64,000 nucleotides of DNA from Flavobacterium johnsoniae UW101 (GCF_000016645.1 NC_009441.1:5146001-5210000), one strand, 5' to 3'; positions 26,276 through 36,063 are shown, counted from the first letter of the stretch. Numbers and translations are program-made. The notes: generated from the letters alone by a model not told the origin.

Positions 26276-26974
26276 TTACTTTTTTAACCTGTCGGTTAAT
26301 TCCCTTTTATAGGTTATTCCAATAGGCAGTTTTTCATTTTTAATAACAACAAAATCTTTTTCAGTCGCTTCAATTTTATCCAGAGCCACTATATAAGATT
26401 TATGAATACGCATAAAATTCTTCTCCGGAAGGCATTTTTCTAACTCAGTTGTGGTTATAGATGCCAGATAAGTGCGTTTTGTAGTATGCAGTTTCACATA
26501 ATTTCCAAAACTCTGTGCAAACAAAAGCTGGTCTAATTCTATTTCGATAAAATAACCGTCAACTTTTACATTAACCGTATTTATGGCAATTTCTTCTTCT
26601 TTCGCTTTTGTAGTTTCCGTCGAAAAGAAACGATCAATAGCTTTTAGAAACCTCGGAAAATAAATTGGTTTTAATAAATAATCAATTACACCGTAATCAT
26701 AACTTTCAAGGGCAAATTCAGAATAAGCCGTTGTTAGGATTGTTTTAGGATGATTGGGAATAATTTTTAACAATTCCATTCCAGAAATCTCAGGCATATT
26801 AATATCCAGAAACATCAAATCGACTTTATTTTCTCTAAGATAATCCATTGCTTCAATGCCGTTATAGCCCTGAAAAACCAACTCTAACTTTGGATTTTGT
26901 TTTATATAATTAGCTAAAACATAATGCGCAGCAGGCTCATCATCTACAATTATGCATTTTTTAGGATCTCTCAT
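26276..26974 (-). CDS. LytTR-type response regulator
   Basis: 232 aa from the ATG at 26,974, which overlaps the last codons of the kinase gene; a TTG two codons earlier is less likely. Receiver domain at 1-120 with the acidic pair Asp11-Asp12, phospho-acceptor Asp57 (LMFLDINMPE) and Lys in YLLKPI. LytTR DNA-binding domain at about 135-232. It forms a two-component pair with the adjoining LytS-like kinase. The divergent efflux operon is a plausible target, unproven. Confidence 0.92.
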   Translation of the reverse strand: MRDPKKCIIVDDEPAAHYVLANYIKQNPKLELVFQGYNGIEAMDYLRENKVDLMFLDINMPEISGMELLKIIPNHPKTILTTAYSEFALESYDYGVIDYLLKPIYFPRFLKAIDRFFSTETTKAKEEEIAINTVNVKVDGYFIEIELDQLLFAQSFGNYVKLHTTKRTYLASITTTELEKCLPEKNFMRIHKSYIVALDKIEATEKDFVVIKNEKLPIGITYKRELTDRLKK

Positions 26975-28010
26975 TAGCAAATCTTTTCAATTGCAGTTTC
27001 AAATCAACAATATAAGTATTTTTATTATCCTGAATATCCAGATTATAATTCTTTCCAAAAATTAAATTCAATCTTTCGATTGTATTTTTTAAACCAATTT
27101 TAGTTGAAACCACAGCATCGGTTTTCTTTGGAATTGAATTTACAACATGAAGATGAAGCTGTCCTTCCTGAACCGTAATAAAAATTTGAACAAAACACTT
27201 TTCTATAGCGCAGGTTCCGTGTTTAAAAGCATTTTCAATAAAAGCAATTAAAAGCATCGGCGAAATTTTATAAGCATTTTGATTGTCTACTTTATAATCA
27301 AAAGTTATATCGCATCGATAGCCGACACGCTCTTTTTCAAGCTGAACGTAACTGTTAATGAATTCTAATTCATCTTCTAAAGATACGCATTGTTTGCTGT
27401 TGCTTTCCAGCTGATAACGCATTAGCTGCGAAACCTTCATGATTAAATCCGGTGTTCTGTCCGGAAATTCTAAACTAATTCCGTAAAGCGTATTAAAGGT
27501 ATTAAATAAAAAATGCGGATTCAACTGTCCTTTCAAAGAATTCAGCTGCATTTGGTTGAAAAGCAAAGCTTCTTCAGTACGTTTTCTGTGAATTCTGTAG
27601 AATTTAAAAACAATAATAGGGCTTAAAATACAAACCAAAGTTCCTAAAACGCTCGCCAATTGATACATATAACTTCGCTGATGCGAATTTTGATACAAAT
27701 GACAATTGCTGAACATATCGAGCATGGTGATCTCATACAAAACAATCGAGAAAACAAGAACTCCAAAAATGGTTAAGAAAATATAAGTTGCCGGACGGCG
27801 GGTTTTAAATAAAATGGGAAGAAGAAAAAAACGATTAAACTGGGCGTGCATGTAAAGAATGAAGTAGAAAAAAATGCCCATTAAAACGGAAGTTAAAGAA
27901 CTAAATAACATCCAGTCGTTTTTTAATGTGTATATGGTAAAGGAAAACGCGACGACGGCAATCTCCTGCCACCACTTATTATCCAGTATGTTATCAAATT
28001 TTCTGCTCAT
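26961..28010 (-). CDS. LytS/YehU-type sensor histidine kinase
   Basis: Inner-membrane kinase (349 aa) with four hydrophobic segments in residues 15-140, then the His_kinase domain whose His166 lies in GQLNPHFLFNTFNTLYG, and an ATPase part with FIENAFKHGT (about 246-255). There is no obvious periplasmic sensor, so the signal is probably sensed in the membrane. Overlaps its regulator gene by 14 bp. Confidence 0.93.
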   Translation of the reverse strand: MSRKFDNILDNKWWQEIAVVAFSFTIYTLKNDWMLFSSLTSVLMGIFFYFILYMHAQFNRFFLLPILFKTRRPATYIFLTIFGVLVFSIVLYEITMLDMFSNCHLYQNSHQRSYMYQLASVLGTLVCILSPIIVFKFYRIHRKRTEEALLFNQMQLNSLKGQLNPHFLFNTFNTLYGISLEFPDRTPDLIMKVSQLMRYQLESNSKQCVSLEDELEFINSYVQLEKERVGYRCDITFDYKVDNQNAYKISPMLLIAFIENAFKHGTCAIEKCFVQIFITVQEGQLHLHVVNSIPKKTDAVVSTKIGLKNTIERLNLIFGKNYNLDIQDNKNTYIVDLKLQLKRFANERS

Positions 28011-28064
28011 TTTTAAAACTTAAATAGAGTACAAAGTACGGACAAATATTTAATTATTTTTTCC

Positions 28065-28095
28065 AATAAATGACCAATTGAATTGGTCATTTATT
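28065..28095. promoter_or_regulatory. 31-bp perfect palindrome between kinase and efflux operon
   Basis: AATAAATGACCAATT, a single G, then the exact reverse complement. It lies 54 bp from the kinase start and 46 bp upstream of the TAAATTTG box of the efflux operon, so an operator is more likely than a terminator. Confidence 0.5.
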
Positions 28096-28140
28096 AGTGC
28101 AGCACATCACTTATCATGACTTTTATCAGCACAAGACAAA

Positions 28141-28148
28141 TAAATTTG
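28141..28148 (+). promoter_or_regulatory. -7 element of the TolC-RND operon
   Basis: TAAATTTG lies 24 bp before the ATG at 28,173. No TTTG at the standard distance. Confidence 0.5.
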
Positions 28149-28172
28149 TTCTATAATTTCACACTTGAGTTT

Positions 28173-29558
28173 ATGTACTTCAAAAAAATTACCATTTTAT
28201 TTTTCTTGATTTTTGCCTCAGCCAGTTATTGTCAAACCCTGTCTTTAAAAGAAGCAATAAAAACCGGGCTTGAGAATTACGGTTCTATCAAAGCAAAAAA
28301 CAATTACACCAATGCATCAAAGGAGACTTTAAAACAGTCTCGCCGTGATTACCTGCCGAATCTTAACTTATCGGCACAGCAGGATTACGGAACTGTAAAC
28401 GGACAAAACGGGCCATTGTATGGTTTTGGAGGTCTCGGAGTTGCTTCTTCCGGGTTACCACTTCCGGAACAAAACTGGAATTCGGCTTTTGGCGCACTTT
28501 ATTTAGTCAACATGAACTGGGATTTTTTCACTTTTGGAAAAACACAGGAAAAAATCAATTTATCTAAAATTGATGTTCTGGCTAAAGAAAAAGATTTACA
28601 ACAGGAAAAATTTCAGCAGGAAATCAAAATTTCGGCTGCCTATTTAAATCTGTTAGCAAGCCAAAGATTACTGATTTCACAGCAAAAGAACTTAGACTGC
28701 GCAGAAGTTTTTAAAAAGACCGCTGCTGCGAGAGTTAAAAACGGATTATTGGCAGGAGTCGATTCGACTTTGGCAACTGCAGAAGTTTCTAAAGCTAAAA
28801 TTGCTTTAAACCTTGCCAAAAATTTCGTTAAGGAACAAAACAACAAATTAGTCGATTTAATGGGAGTTGCACCTCAGGATTTTGTCGCTGATACTCTTTT
28901 TGTAACACAGATTCCAAAAGAATTAGTTACCAAAGAAACCGCAGGAGACAGTCTTCACCCATTATTACAATTCTATAAAACGAAAATCGATTACAGCAAC
29001 CAGCAGGTTAAATTGTATAAAAGATTCTACTATCCTACAATGAGTGCTTTTGGGGTTTTACAAACCAGAGCTTCGGGATTTGATTCTTCGTATGCAACCA
29101 ATCAAAACGCTTTTACAAGAAATTACTGGGATGGTGTAAATCCGGATCGTACTAACTACTTAATTGGAGTTGGAATTACCTGGAATTTAACTACGCCTTT
29201 TAGATCCAGCAAACAAGTAAGCGCTCAGAAATTTGTTTCTCAGGCCATGCAGGAAGAATACAATCAGGCAGACAGAGAATTAAAATCGCAGTTGAATTTT
29301 GCCGAAGATAAAATCAAAATTACTTTGGAAAATTATGCCGAAGCACCGATTCAGGTTGAAGCAGCTAAAAGAGCTTACATACAAAAATCGACTTTATACA
29401 AAAACGGTTTAACTGATCTAACCGATTTAACACAAACAATGTATGTTTTAAATCGTGCTGAAATCGATCGAGATATTGTCAATAATAACGTGTGGCAGTC
29501 GTACTTATTAAAAGTCGCTGCAACAGGAAATTTTGACTTATTTATAAATGAATTTTAA
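28173..29558 (+). CDS. TolC-family outer-membrane efflux protein
   Basis: 461 aa from the ATG at 28,173, where the signal peptide begins (MYFKKITILFFLIF, ending SYCQ). The open frame extends to 28,116, but that would put the start before the -7 box. Two long-helix repeats of the outer-membrane efflux domain, with LNLLASQRLLISQQKNLD and YKNGLTDLTDLTQTMYVLNRAE typical of TolC coiled-coil ends. First gene of a three-gene operon with an RND pump (12 bp later) and an adaptor. The order OMF-pump-adaptor is less usual than adaptor-pump-OMF. Confidence 0.9.
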   Translation: MYFKKITILFFLIFASASYCQTLSLKEAIKTGLENYGSIKAKNNYTNASKETLKQSRRDYLPNLNLSAQQDYGTVNGQNGPLYGFGGLGVASSGLPLPEQNWNSAFGALYLVNMNWDFFTFGKTQEKINLSKIDVLAKEKDLQQEKFQQEIKISAAYLNLLASQRLLISQQKNLDCAEVFKKTAAARVKNGLLAGVDSTLATAEVSKAKIALNLAKNFVKEQNNKLVDLMGVAPQDFVADTLFVTQIPKELVTKETAGDSLHPLLQFYKTKIDYSNQQVKLYKRFYYPTMSAFGVLQTRASGFDSSYATNQNAFTRNYWDGVNPDRTNYLIGVGITWNLTTPFRSSKQVSAQKFVSQAMQEEYNQADRELKSQLNFAEDKIKITLENYAEAPIQVEAAKRAYIQKSTLYKNGLTDLTDLTQTMYVLNRAEIDRDIVNNNVWQSYLLKVAATGNFDLFINEF

Positions 29559-29570
29559 TTATAAATCCTA

Positions 29571-32500
29571 ATGAATTTAATACGTTTTGCACTCCGCAAA
29601 CCCATTTCCATTTTAGTATTGGTTGCGGGTCTATTTTTCTTCGGAATTGGTGCCATCAAAGACATTAAGGTAGATATTTTACCAAAAATGAATTTGCCGG
29701 TTATCTATATCGCGCACCCGTTTGGAGGTTACACACCAGACCAGATGGAGGCCTATTTTGCCAAAAACTACGTAAACGTTTTACCTTTCTCGAACGGTAT
29801 CAAATCTGTAGAAACCAAAAACATTCAGGGGTTAATGATTATGAAATTAACCTATTATGAAGGAACGAACATGGCTCAGGCTGCTGCCGAGTTAAGTGCG
29901 CTTTCAAACAGAATCCAGGCGGTTTTCCCTCCGGGAACGCAGCCTCCGTTTATCATTCGTTTTGATGCCTCTTCTCTGCCAATTGGTCAATTGGTTTTGA
30001 GCAGTAAAATACGTTCAAACAACGAATTACAGGATTTAGCCAACGTTTATGTTCGTGCTTCATTTACTTCGATTCCTGGTTTATTATCTCCGGCTCCTTT
30101 TGGAGGAAGTCCAAGAACAATTGAGGTAAACGTTGACCCGGATTTACTTCGTTCTCATAATATGACGCCAGACCAAATCGTAGAAGCGATTCGTTTGAAT
30201 AACCAAACGGCTCCTTCTGGAAACGTGCGTATGGGCGACAAAAACTATATTACGCCAACTAACAATACGATTAAAGAAATTAAAGATTTTGAGCAGATTC
30301 CTTTATTTAAAGGCGGTGTTCAAAACTTAAAATTAGGCGATGTTGCGTCTGTAAAAGACGGTGCCGACATTACAGCAGGTTATGCTTTGGTAAACGGAAA
30401 ACGTTCGGTTTACATTAGTATTGCAAAAGCGGGAGATGCTTCGACTTGGGATGTAGTTCAGAAATTAAAATCAGAATTGCCTAAAATTCAAAGCACACTT
30501 CCGGAAGACGTAAAATTATCATACGAATTTGACCAGTCAGTTTATGTAATCAACTCCGTAAAAAGTTTGATTACTGAGGGAATTATTGGTGCGGTTTTAA
30601 CCGGATTAATGGTTTTATTATTCCTTGGTGACCGTCGTGCAGCTTTAATCGTAATTATGACGATTCCAATTTCGATTATTTCCGGGGTTTTATTCCTGAA
30701 ATTATTTGGGCAGACGATCAACTTAATGTCATTATCAGGATTAGCTCTTGCAATTGGTATTTTGGTGGATGAAAGTACGGTAACGATCGAAAATATTCAC
30801 CAGCATCTCGACATGGGAAAACCAAAAGCACTCGCTATTTGGGATGCCTGTCAGGAAATTGCTCTACCAAAATTATTGATCTTACTTTGTATTCTAGCCG
30901 TATTTGCACCAGCATTTACAATGGTTGGTATTCCGGGAGCATTGTTCCTTCCTCTGGCTTTAGCAATTGGATTCTCAATGGTTATTTCATTCTTATTATC
31001 TCAAACTTTTGTACCTGTAATGGCAAACTGGATGATGAAAGGACATGAAAAACATGCACATGGACCAGAAATTACTGATGACGAAGCCGAATTTAATGAC
31101 AGCGGTATAACTCCAGAATCTGAACAAAATCTAATCACTCAGAAAAAGGGTTATGTAGAAAGAGAAGATACAAATAACAACGGAAAGATAAGTGTTTTCG
31201 AACGTTTCAAAATTCGTTTCATGCGAACTTTAGATCGTTTGTTTGTTCATAAAAAAATTACAACAATTGTTTATTTAACAGGTTCAATAATTCTTGCTGT
31301 AATATTTATTAGTTTAATTGGAAAAGACGTTTTCCCGAGAACCAATTCAAGCCAATTTCAGCTGAGAATGCGCGCAGTTGATGGAACACGTTTAGAGAGA
31401 ACCGAAGAACAAGCCAGAATTGTTTTAAAAGAACTGGAAAAAATGGTGGGCAAAGATCATATCGGAATTTCTTCTGTTTATGTCGGTCAGCACCCTTCTC
31501 TATTCTCGATCAACCCAATTTATCTTTTTATGGCAGGTTCTCACGAAGCGGTTTTCCAAGTGAGTTTGAAAGACTATCACGAAGATATGGACGACTTTAA
31601 AGATGAGTTTAGAGCAAGACTTAAAAAAGTACTGCCGGATACTAAGCTTTCTTTTGAGCCAATCGAATTGACAGATAAAGTTTTAAGTCAGGGTTCTCCT
31701 ACTCCAATTGAGATTCGAGTTGCCGGAAAAGACAAAAAAAGAAACGAATTATACGCTACTCAAATTGTAGACAAACTAAAAGCGATTTCTTATTTCAGAG
31801 ACGTACAAATTGGTCAGCCAATACATTATCCAGCAATGAATATTGATATTGACAGAACTCGTGCTGCCGAATTAGGAGTTGATATGAATGACATTTCGCG
31901 TTCACTTGTGGCTTCGACCTCATCTTCTCGTTATACCGAAAAAAATAACTGGGTAGACGAAAAAGCAGGATTATCATATTCTGTTCAGGTTCAGGTGCCA
32001 TTAAATAAAATGAAAAGCAAAACCGATATTGGAGAAATTCCGGTATTGAAAAATTCGCTTCGTCCTGTTTTAAGTGACGTTGCCAAAATTACACCGGGAT
32101 TTGTAAGTGGTGAAAATGACAATTTAGGGGCCATGCCATACATTACCGTTACAGCAAACATCTACCAAACCGATTTAGGTACGGCATCAAAAGATGTAAG
32201 CAAAACAATTAGTTCATTAGGAGAATTGCCGCGTGGTTTATTTATTACACCAATTGGACTAAGTACTGTATTGACCGAAACATTAAGCAGTTTACAAACA
32301 GGATTATTGGTTGCCGTTTTCGTAATCTTCTTAATGTTGGCCGCTAATTTCCAGTCTTTCAAAGTTTCGTTAGTAATCTTAACAACAGTTCCTGCGGTAG
32401 TTTTAGGAGCATTATTAATGCTTACTATTACAGGTTCTACATTAAATTTACAGTCTTACATGGGAATCATCATGTCGGTTGGGGTTTCTATTGCAAACGC

Positions 32501-32858
32501 CGTACTTTTGGTCACGAATGCCGAACAGCTTCGAAAAATAAACGGAAATGCCTTACAATCTGCGCGTGAAGCGGCTGCGTTGCGTCTTCGTCCAATTATC
32601 ATGACATCTGTTGCGATGATTGCGGGAATGCTGCCGATGGCAATTGGTCACGGCGAAGGAGGCGATCAGGTTTCTCCGTTAGGAAGAGCGGTTATTGGCG
32701 GATTATTATTTTCTACTTTTGCCGTATTATTAATCCTTCCGCAGATATTTGCGTGGGCACAAGAAAAAACATCGACACAATCTGTTTCTTTAGATCCTGA
32801 AGACGAAGAAAGCATCCATTATATTTCATCAATAAGTAAGTCGAAAGTTGGAAAGTAA
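29571..32858 (+). CDS. RND efflux permease with an EF-hand-like linker
   Basis: Inner-membrane proton antiporter of the RND superfamily (1,095 aa, about 50 longer than usual). Twelve TM helices in two halves; TM4 carries GLALAIGILVDESTVTIEN with Asp400 at the proton-relay position (second acidic residue Glu401 instead of Asp). The extra length lies in the linker between TM6 and TM7 (about residues 490-545), which is acidic and contains DTNNNGKISVFE (533-544), a full match to the EF-hand loop pattern. Works with the TolC protein upstream and the adaptor downstream. Substrate unknown; it is not of the heavy-metal subgroup. Confidence 0.92.
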   Translation: MNLIRFALRKPISILVLVAGLFFFGIGAIKDIKVDILPKMNLPVIYIAHPFGGYTPDQMEAYFAKNYVNVLPFSNGIKSVETKNIQGLMIMKLTYYEGTNMAQAAAELSALSNRIQAVFPPGTQPPFIIRFDASSLPIGQLVLSSKIRSNNELQDLANVYVRASFTSIPGLLSPAPFGGSPRTIEVNVDPDLLRSHNMTPDQIVEAIRLNNQTAPSGNVRMGDKNYITPTNNTIKEIKDFEQIPLFKGGVQNLKLGDVASVKDGADITAGYALVNGKRSVYISIAKAGDASTWDVVQKLKSELPKIQSTLPEDVKLSYEFDQSVYVINSVKSLITEGIIGAVLTGLMVLLFLGDRRAALIVIMTIPISIISGVLFLKLFGQTINLMSLSGLALAIGILVDESTVTIENIHQHLDMGKPKALAIWDACQEIALPKLLILLCILAVFAPAFTMVGIPGALFLPLALAIGFSMVISFLLSQTFVPVMANWMMKGHEKHAHGPEITDDEAEFNDSGITPESEQNLITQKKGYVEREDTNNNGKISVFERFKIRFMRTLDRLFVHKKITTIVYLTGSIILAVIFISLIGKDVFPRTNSSQFQLRMRAVDGTRLERTEEQARIVLKELEKMVGKDHIGISSVYVGQHPSLFSINPIYLFMAGSHEAVFQVSLKDYHEDMDDFKDEFRARLKKVLPDTKLSFEPIELTDKVLSQGSPTPIEIRVAGKDKKRNELYATQIVDKLKAISYFRDVQIGQPIHYPAMNIDIDRTRAAELGVDMNDISRSLVASTSSSRYTEKNNWVDEKAGLSYSVQVQVPLNKMKSKTDIGEIPVLKNSLRPVLSDVAKITPGFVSGENDNLGAMPYITVTANIYQTDLGTASKDVSKTISSLGELPRGLFITPIGLSTVLTETLSSLQTGLLVAVFVIFLMLAANFQSFKVSLVILTTVPAVVLGALLMLTITGSTLNLQSYMGIIMSVGVSIANAVLLVTNAEQLRKINGNALQSAREAAALRLRPIIMTSVAMIAGMLPMAIGHGEGGDQVSPLGRAVIGGLLFSTFAVLLILPQIFAWAQEKTSTQSVSLDPEDEESIHYISSISKSKVGK

Positions 32859-32966
32859 TAAAGTTGAAAGTCGAAAGTCAAAAGTCGAAAGTTACGATCG
32901 TCGCGAAATACTTCTATAAACTTTTATACTTTCTGAATACTTATAAAACATATATAAAACCAAAAA

Positions 32967-34052
32967 ATGAAAAATAACATTATAAAATCTACAGCGATAC
33001 TATTTACAGCTTTAGTTGTACTAAGCTGTGAAAAGAAAAAAGAAGAAACTGCGAAAGCAGAAATCGAACCAAAAGTTGAAACTTTCCTTTTATCGAAAGA
33101 AAAACTAACAACAGAATTGCGTTTGCCAGCTGAATTAACCGGTTTTCAACAAGTTGATTTGTATGCAAAAGTGAGCAGTTTCGTAAAAACCTTAAAAGTT
33201 GATATTGGTACGAAAGTAAAAAAAGGACAGCTTTTAATTGTTTTAGAAGCACCAGAAATCAGTTCGCAATTGGCTGCAGCCGAATCTAGACTAAAATCTA
33301 TGGAAGCGATTTACGCAACCAGCAAAAGTACTTACAACCGTTTGTATGAAACAAGCAAGGTTGAAGGAACGATTTCTAAAAACGATTTAGAAATGGCAAG
33401 CGGAAAAAAGAATTCTGATTACGCACAATATCAGGCAGCAATTGCAGCACACAAAGAAATCTCGATTATGAGAGGCTACTTAGAAATTCGTGCTCCTTTT
33501 GACGGTGTTGTAGCAGCTAGAAATGTCAATTTAGGAACATTTGTAGGCCCGGCAGGAAAAGGATCTGATTTGCCTTTATTAACGATTCAGGAGCAAAGCA
33601 AATTACGTTTGGCGGTTTCTGTTCCAGAATTGTACACAGGATATTTGCACCCAGGTGACGAAATGAGTTTTAATGTAAAATCGCTACCAGAAACTTTTAC
33701 AGCTAAAATTACCAGAATGTCTGGTGCTTTAGATTTAAAATTACGTTCTGAAAGAGTCGAAATGGACGTTCACAACACAAAAGGAAATTTATTACCTGGA
33801 ATGGTTGCCGAAGTTCTTTTACCGCTTAACGCGAAAGACAGCACTTATGTAGTGCCAAAAACTGCAGTAGTGAATTCTGCAGAAGGTTTATATGTAGTGA
33901 AAGTAGTAAACCACAAAGCGACAAGAGTTGACATTAAAAAAGGAAGAGAAATCGAAGATAAAATTGAAATTTTCGGCGATTTGACTCCAAACGATAAACT
34001 GGTAAAAATTGCCAGCGAAGAAACTAAGGAAGGCGATGTCATAAACGAATAA
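32967..34052 (+). CDS. RND periplasmic adaptor (membrane-fusion lipoprotein)
   Basis: 361 aa; lipoprotein signal with Cys at residue 21 (VVLSCEKKK), then the biotinyl-lipoyl half motifs around residues 60-95 and 165-195, an alpha-hairpin between them and beta-barrel and membrane-proximal domains to the end. It links the pump to the TolC protein. Being the last gene, it is followed by a strong terminator. Confidence 0.9.
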   Translation: MKNNIIKSTAILFTALVVLSCEKKKEETAKAEIEPKVETFLLSKEKLTTELRLPAELTGFQQVDLYAKVSSFVKTLKVDIGTKVKKGQLLIVLEAPEISSQLAAAESRLKSMEAIYATSKSTYNRLYETSKVEGTISKNDLEMASGKKNSDYAQYQAAIAAHKEISIMRGYLEIRAPFDGVVAARNVNLGTFVGPAGKGSDLPLLTIQEQSKLRLAVSVPELYTGYLHPGDEMSFNVKSLPETFTAKITRMSGALDLKLRSERVEMDVHNTKGNLLPGMVAEVLLPLNAKDSTYVVPKTAVVNSAEGLYVVKVVNHKATRVDIKKGREIEDKIEIFGDLTPNDKLVKIASEETKEGDVINE

Positions 34053-34126
34053 CCTGCGTTTAGTCTTCTTTTTAGTAGATTACCAATTACTGTACGCATT
34101 CTTAGGAGTGCAAATTTAATTTGCCT

Positions 34127-34168
34127 AAAGGGCAGTTCCTCTTTAATTGGAGGGACTGTCCTTTTTTT
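34127..34168 (+). terminator. Terminator of the TolC-RND-adaptor operon
   Basis: AAAGGGCAGTTCCTC pairs with GAGGGACTGTCCTTT through 15 positions including two G-U pairs, then seven T. The remaining 200 bp before the next gene are AT-rich and show no recognisable motif. Confidence 0.8.
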
Positions 34169-34377
34169 TATTTTTAATAAAACAAAGTGAGTTTCGAATC
34201 ATTTTTCTGATTCTTCTTAATTTCAGAAAAATTGTATCTGAACCACCTTTTTATTCTCTTCTGAGAAGAAAAAATACTTTACTTGTAGGTCAAATAAATA
34301 TTTTTATGTTAATAAATTTAAATTATTTTAATTGAAGTTATATGTAAATTTAAAGTCAAATTTTCAAGTATTAAGAA

Positions 34378-35196
34378 ATGAAAAACGAACTAAAAATTAC
34401 CGACACTTCAATTGAAGAAAAAATTAAAAGAGAATTAAAACCAAAACCAGGAAGTGAACGAGATAAAATTTTTTCAAAATTTTTCAGCGCAGCTTTAGGT
34501 GGTATTCCATGGGTTGGTGGATTTTTAAGCATCTTGACAGATTTACATTTTGATGATCAATCCAAAAACAATATTCTTTATGAAAAATGGCTTGAAGAGC
34601 ATCAAAATAAAATGAGATTACTTGGTGAAACGTTGTTTGAAGTTGTAAAAAAACTAAACGAATTTTCAGAAGATATTAACGAAAGACTTGAAAGTGAAGA
34701 ATATTTACAAATTGTACGTAAATCATTTAGAACTTGGGACAATGCCGATACCTTTGAAAAACGAGAATTAATAAGAAAGTTAATTACAAATGCAGGAGGG
34801 CAAAAAATTGTTGACGATGACATAATTAGACTTTTCTTAGATTGGTTAAATCTTTATCATGAAATTCATTTTTCAGTTATAAAGGTAATTTACCAGAACC
34901 AAAGTGCTACCAGAGGTGAAATATGGCAAGAATTAAATGGAACTTATGTCAGAGAAGATTCCATGGAAGCAGATTTATTTAAAATGTTAATTAGAGATTT
35001 AAGTACAGGAGGAGTAATTCGTCAATATAGACCAACTGATTATTACGGAAATTTTGTAAAGCAAAAGAGAACAAAGGCTCCATCATCAGGAACTTTAAAA
35101 TCTGCTTTTGATGATCAAGAACAATATGTTCTTACTAGTCTAGGGCAAAATTTTGTTCATTATACAATGAATGAATTAAATACGAAAATTGGTTAG
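34378..35196 (+). CDS. Unknown helical protein, first gene of an AT-rich pair
   Basis: 272 aa, family not recognised. Residues 1-30 are charged. Residues 31-50 form a Gly-rich hydrophobic stretch (FSAALGGIPWVGGFLSILTD) that could insert in a membrane. Residues 60-150 are amphipathic helix with KREL IRKLITNA-like sequence. Residues 160-272 look like a winged-helix module, with TRGEIWQELNG and a final YVLTSLGQNFVHYTMNEL. A small membrane-active stretch combined with helical and wHTH parts is reminiscent of effectors in abortive defence systems; no motif proves this. It is followed after 101 bp by a TM/coiled-coil gene and both are bounded by terminators. Confidence 0.75.
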   Translation: MKNELKITDTSIEEKIKRELKPKPGSERDKIFSKFFSAALGGIPWVGGFLSILTDLHFDDQSKNNILYEKWLEEHQNKMRLLGETLFEVVKKLNEFSEDINERLESEEYLQIVRKSFRTWDNADTFEKRELIRKLITNAGGQKIVDDDIIRLFLDWLNLYHEIHFSVIKVIYQNQSATRGEIWQELNGTYVREDSMEADLFKMLIRDLSTGGVIRQYRPTDYYGNFVKQKRTKAPSSGTLKSAFDDQEQYVLTSLGQNFVHYTMNELNTKIG

Positions 35197-35297
35197 AAAT
35201 ATCTTATTAATTTAAAATATTTCAATTAAAAACCTCACCTATCAAAATGATTATCAAAAACTTAACACAGATATCTCACCTAATATTAATTAAAACA

Positions 35298-35984
35298 ATG
35301 GAAATATATTTAGTCGGAGTTATTATTACTTTATTATCTTTGTACATAAAAACTTACATTCAAGAAAAAGCAAAAATTGATGCTTTAAAATCTGAGAATA
35401 AAAGATTAATTGATCAAACAGAAAAAATAAAATCAAAATACAGCAAAAAATTAGAAGAACTTAAAAAAGAACATCAATTAGATATCGCGAAAAGAAAATA
35501 TAAATATGAGAGCAAGAGAGATCAATATGTTTCATTTTTTCAACTTTTAGATCAATTTACTAAAGATAATTCCATTAAAGTCAATGAAAGATTAACACCT
35601 TTAATAGGAGAATTTTCGACAAATTATTTAAATGCGCCAGATCAAGAAGCTCAGACAAAAGCAATTACAACATTTAGCACAGAAATTCAAAAATTTACTT
35701 TTGAAGGCAGTCAAGACCTTATGAAAATTAAACAACAAACCAATACAATTAGGATGACTGCAAGTGATAAAGTTATTAAGAAATTAGATATGTTAAATCT
35801 TGCTTTTGAGAAGACAATAGAACAAAGTAATAAGACTATGAATGATTTACCAACACTTATGCTTCATAATGATCAACAAAAAATGCAAGAAAATCAGATT
35901 AAGCTAGAAGAATGCGGGGCGCTTGTTAAAAAATATAACGATGAGCTAATTGCTTTGATGAGGCAGGAATTAGATGAAATATAA
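35298..35984 (+). CDS. Unknown membrane-anchored coiled-coil protein
   Basis: 228 aa from the ATG at 35,298; an upstream ATG at 35,247 would add 17 residues before the membrane helix. Residues 1-18 (MEIYLVGVIITLLSLYIK) form one TM helix with a short periplasmic start. A Lys/Glu-rich coiled coil runs from about 25 to 75, and the remainder is all helical (about 80-228) with no Cys-rich or enzymatic motif. Low GC like its partner upstream. Function unknown; may act with the preceding gene. Confidence 0.75.
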   Translation: MEIYLVGVIITLLSLYIKTYIQEKAKIDALKSENKRLIDQTEKIKSKYSKKLEELKKEHQLDIAKRKYKYESKRDQYVSFFQLLDQFTKDNSIKVNERLTPLIGEFSTNYLNAPDQEAQTKAITTFSTEIQKFTFEGSQDLMKIKQQTNTIRMTASDKVIKKLDMLNLAFEKTIEQSNKTMNDLPTLMLHNDQQKMQENQIKLEECGALVKKYNDELIALMRQELDEI

Positions 35985-36020
35985 TTACTATTTTTTACTA
36001 ATTCATAAAAATAATTACAA

Positions 36021-36048
36021 AAAACCTCGATCATAAAATCGAGGTTTT
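36021..36048. terminator. Bidirectional terminator
   Basis: AAAACCTCGAT, loop CATAAA, ATCGAGGTTTT: an 11-bp perfect stem ending the two-gene unit and, on the other strand, the 77-codon gene. Confidence 0.8.
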
Positions 36049-36063
36049 TACTTTAGTAAATCC

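Noticed and set aside
34147..34335. Plus-strand frame of 62 codons
   Set aside because: Begins inside the terminator stem of the upstream operon and is AT-rich with no motif.
35298..35984. RmuC/DUF-type DNA recombination protein
   Set aside because: The TM plus coiled-coil start resembles RmuC superficially, but the nuclease-fold part is absent and the protein is only 228 residues.
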